This document shows positions 62,113-64,000 of a stretch of 64,000 nucleotides of DNA, piece by piece. Under the pieces are notes generated by a model. It had not been told where the DNA came from and made no database searches. It saw only the letters and a program-made list of their open reading frames with translations. How positions within the stretch are numbered: position 1 is the first letter of the stretch; each line of letters begins with the position of its first letter. A program made the position numbers and the translations under genes. The DNA comes from QGNO01 sp964493125 (GTDB taxonomy: Bacteria; Chloroflexota; Dehalococcoidia; Lucifugimonadales; QGNO01), in contig CAZBMS010000002.1 of assembly GCA_964493125.1 (NCBI GenBank), positions 1 to 64,000 of the forward strand. Reading direction: 5' to 3'.

Positions 62113-62691
62113 TTAACCTCGATCAACCATATCAACAAAATACTCATGGAATCTAATGTCATTCGTGAGTTCAGGATGAAATGATGTTGCCAACATATGA
62201 CCTTGCCTAACTGCAATGATTTCTTGGTCAGATGACCAAGAAAGGGGCTCTACTCCACTGCCTAGACTCACGACTTTCGGTGCTCTAATAAATATCGCCC
62301 TGAAGTCCCCACCGCTCAAACAGGCTACGGATACATCTGTCTCAAAGCTATCTACCTGACGACCATATGCATTCCTCTGTATCTCGGTATCCATCAAACC
62401 CAAAGGAACCGGGTGTGGTTCTACAAGCTTTCCGGCCAACAAGATCATTCCCGCACACGTTCCCCAAACGGGCATACCATTGCCAACTTTTTGTATCACA
62501 GGGGCCTTTAATCCGTAAATCTCCATTAAACGGGACTGGGAGGTACTCTCACCACCTGGAATAATCAGACCATCCAAATCACTAAGATGCTCTGGGAGTC
62601 GGACTTCCTCAGTTTCAACTTCCAGCTTACTCAAGGCTTGTATATGTTCGGCAAAGTCGCCTTGAACTGCAAGGACGCCTATTTTTCTCAA
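62113..62691 (-). CDS. pdxT: Pyridoxal 5'-phosphate synthase glutaminase subunit
   Basis: 192 residues, a class I glutamine amidotransferase. It has GGESTSQSRLM for the oxyanion region, nucleophile Cys in WGTCAGMILLA (about residue 79) and the His-Glu pair in SFHPELT near 172. It releases ammonia from glutamine and channels it to PdxS. It starts four bases after the pdxS stop, as expected for a stoichiometric pair. Confidence 0.96.
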   Translation of the reverse strand: MRKIGVLAVQGDFAEHIQALSKLEVETEEVRLPEHLSDLDGLIIPGGESTSQSRLMEIYGLKAPVIQKVGNGMPVWGTCAGMILLAGKLVEPHPVPLGLMDTEIQRNAYGRQVDSFETDVSVACLSGGDFRAIFIRAPKVVSLGSGVEPLSWSSDQEIIAVRQGHMLATSFHPELTNDIRFHEYFVDMVDRG

Positions 62692-62695
62692 TCCT

Positions 62696-63577
62696 CTACC
62701 AACCTCTGGTAGATAGAATCTGCTCCTCTTTCAGAGAACTCATTTCTATCCCTACCATCGGCTCTCCCAAACCCTTGGAAACCTCAGCGATTATCTTAGG
62801 ATCATTGTAGTGGGTTACAGCCTCAACAATAGCCTTCCCAATATTCTCTGGGTCGTCTGATTTGAAAACACCAGAACCAACAAACACTCCGTCAGAGCCT
62901 AGTTGCATCATGAGCGCAGCATCCGATGGGGTTGCTACACCACCAGCCGCAAAATTTACGACCGGAAGTCGACCCAGTTCTTTAACTTCTTTCAGTAATT
63001 CCAAAGACGCGCCTAAGTTTTTGGCTTCCGCTTGAAGCTCGTCGTCGCTCATGTTCTGAACCTTTCTTATTTCGCTCATCACTGATCGTATATGTCGAAC
63101 CGCTTCAACCACGTTCCCAGTACCAGCCTCACCTTTGGTCCGAATCATTGCCGCTCCTTCAGCTATTCGCCTAAGAGCTTCTCCAAGATCTCTGGCACCA
63201 CACACAAACGGGATTGTAAATCCATGTTTCCATATGTGATTTTGCTCATCAGCCGGAGTTAAAACCTCGGATTCGTCTATATAGTCAGCTTTCAAAGCTT
63301 CTAGAACCTGAGCTTCAACAATGTGGCCAATTCGGCATTTTGCCATCACCGGAATTGTAACTGCCTCCATTATTGAAACTATCCGCTCTGGGTCAGCCAT
63401 TCTCGCAACTCCCCCAGCAGCTCTAATGTCTGCCGGCACTCTTTCAAGCGCCATGACTGCACAGGCACCAGCTGACTCAGCAATTCTGGCCTGCTCTGGG
63501 TTAACAACATCCATTATTACCCCACCCTTAAGCATCTGGGCGTGACCAGCCTTAACTTGCCAAGTACCCTTATCCAT
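62696..63577 (-). CDS. pdxS: Pyridoxal 5'-phosphate synthase lyase subunit
   Basis: 293 residues from ATG 63577, chosen because GGAGGGA lies four bases before it and the family starts MDKGTWQVKAG; the open frame runs 26 codons further upstream. It is a TIM barrel with KGGVIMDVVNPEQARIAE, catalytic Lys in AKCRIGHIVEA and KADYIDESEVLTPAD, and GEAGTGNVVEAVRH for the phosphate. It builds PLP from ribose 5-phosphate, glyceraldehyde 3-phosphate and ammonia, and heads the operon pdxS-pdxT-R3H-tmk. Confidence 0.97.
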   Translation of the reverse strand: MDKGTWQVKAGHAQMLKGGVIMDVVNPEQARIAESAGACAVMALERVPADIRAAGGVARMADPERIVSIMEAVTIPVMAKCRIGHIVEAQVLEALKADYIDESEVLTPADEQNHIWKHGFTIPFVCGARDLGEALRRIAEGAAMIRTKGEAGTGNVVEAVRHIRSVMSEIRKVQNMSDDELQAEAKNLGASLELLKEVKELGRLPVVNFAAGGVATPSDAALMMQLGSDGVFVGSGVFKSDDPENIGKAIVEAVTHYNDPKIIAEVSKGLGEPMVGIEMSSLKEEQILSTRGW

Positions 63578-63625
63578 TTTATCCCTCCAAATTGAGTCCC
63601 CAACATTTGAGTGCTGGGCAAATGC

Positions 63626-63655
63626 ATTATACGTTGCACATCGAAGGGTCTGCAA
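63626..63655 (-). promoter_or_regulatory. Promoter for the pdxS operon
   Basis: On the minus strand TTGCAG (63655-63650), 18 bases, perfect TATAAT (63631-63626). The leader is about 40 bases. No PdxR-type sites are recognisable. Confidence 0.5.
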
Positions 63656-63739
63656 TGAATCCCCTCATTTCGCCAATCTTAGACAAGAAAGTTGATGGCT
63701 AGTAGACTAGGTGGATTCACCTGGTTTCTGGGGGACATA

Positions 63740-64000
63740 ATGAATCTTGAAGCCGAGGCTTATATAGAGAGATTTGAATACTTGCGGAATGAATTCAAGG
63801 AAGCGATTCACCAAAAGAGCCCAGACGATCTAATATGGAAGCCTAAAGGACTCCCGCAAGTCGAAACAAACTCTGCTTACGTTTTGGTTACCCACGTAGC
63901 CGGAAGTGAAGCCTACCACATACACGAACTCGTGGGGAAAATTAACGTTAATCGGGATCGCGCCTCAGAATTTGCTGTGTCCGAACACCCAAGGAATTCT
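63740..64000 (+). CDS. DinB-superfamily protein (3' end cut by window)
   Basis: ATG 63740 opens 87 codons that run off the right edge. The helix pattern with HVAGSEAYHIHELVG, including a metal-type His at about residue 54, fits DinB/DfsB-like four-helix proteins, which bind a divalent metal and act in thiol-dependent or unknown reactions. A GGGGGA ribosome-binding site precedes it. Upstream, CTAGGTG (63707-63713) and CACCTGG (63718-63724) form a seven-bp hairpin around GATT, a possible operator. Identity is moderate because the C-terminal half is missing. Confidence 0.65.
   Translation, partial: MNLEAEAYIERFEYLRNEFKEAIHQKSPDDLIWKPKGLPQVETNSAYVLVTHVAGSEAYHIHELVGKINVNRDRASEFAVSEHPRNS

Overview
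The window is a tightly packed bacterial chromosome segment: about 50 protein genes, one tRNA, one probable small RNA, and no gene-free stretch longer than about 300 bases. Base composition looks like the mid-40s percent GC by eye. There are no rRNA genes, insertion sequences, phage genes or CRISPR arrays. My best guess is a Chloroflexota bacterium of the Dehalococcoidia/SAR202 kind. This rests on plain bacterial housekeeping genes (SecA, DnaX, YbaB, RecR/RecO, PdxST, a SpoIIIAA-like R3H ATPase) mixed with catabolic genes typical of such marine heterotrophs (FAA-hydrolase and MmgE/PrpD paralogues, TPP enzymes, CocE hydrolases, peptide ABC transporters). There is no marker such as 16S rRNA, so this stays an inference.

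Layout. Bases 1-4593 hold a truncated NAD(P)HX repair enzyme, an MFS exporter, a structured RNA candidate and the CoA genes coaX-coaBC. Then come rpiB (minus) and a TPP-dependent decarboxylase/synthase. Bases 6875-18674 are a peptide/glycan uptake block. It has a minus-strand solute-binding lipoprotein, then a plus-strand operon with a sialidase-like surface protein, a very unusual solute-binding protein, two permeases and two ATPases. Bases 18846-24455 encode a dihydropyrimidinase, an MmgE/PrpD protein and an SDR, followed by an S9 peptidase. Bases 24545-26799 form a membrane locus containing a tiny extra gene. Next are a queuosine-precursor transporter, a CocE esterase, a zinc-ribbon membrane protein behind a class-III aminotransferase, a strongly promoted small protein, a ROK kinase and valS.

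Bases 36433-40859 (minus) are prs-secA-hypothetical. A thiolase, purA, two tandem FAA hydrolases and a PIG-L deacetylase follow, then tRNA-Ala(GGC) and leuS. A minus operon (EF-G-like GTPase, NHL protein, YHS protein) comes next, then a secreted putative zinc protease. Bases 53784-59775 are a replication/repair/lipid operon: ybeY-dnaX-ybaB-recR-recO-accC-BCCP. The right end is a minus operon pdxS-pdxT-R3H ATPase-tmk, and a DinB-like gene cut by the window edge.

The most notable observation is in the gene at 11665-14184. Its SBP_bac_5 motifs occur in swapped order, second lobe first and first lobe last, as in a circular permutation. The canonical-order lipoprotein just upstream is a direct comparator. 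Its partner permease carries an insertion of roughly 160 residues on the outer side. Other points are a structured small RNA before coaX, a zinc-ribbon membrane protein that appears to need a CTG start, a stable hairpin at the purA transcript start, a 45-codon membrane gene with its own promoter, and a CoaBC whose usual catalytic cysteine is serine.
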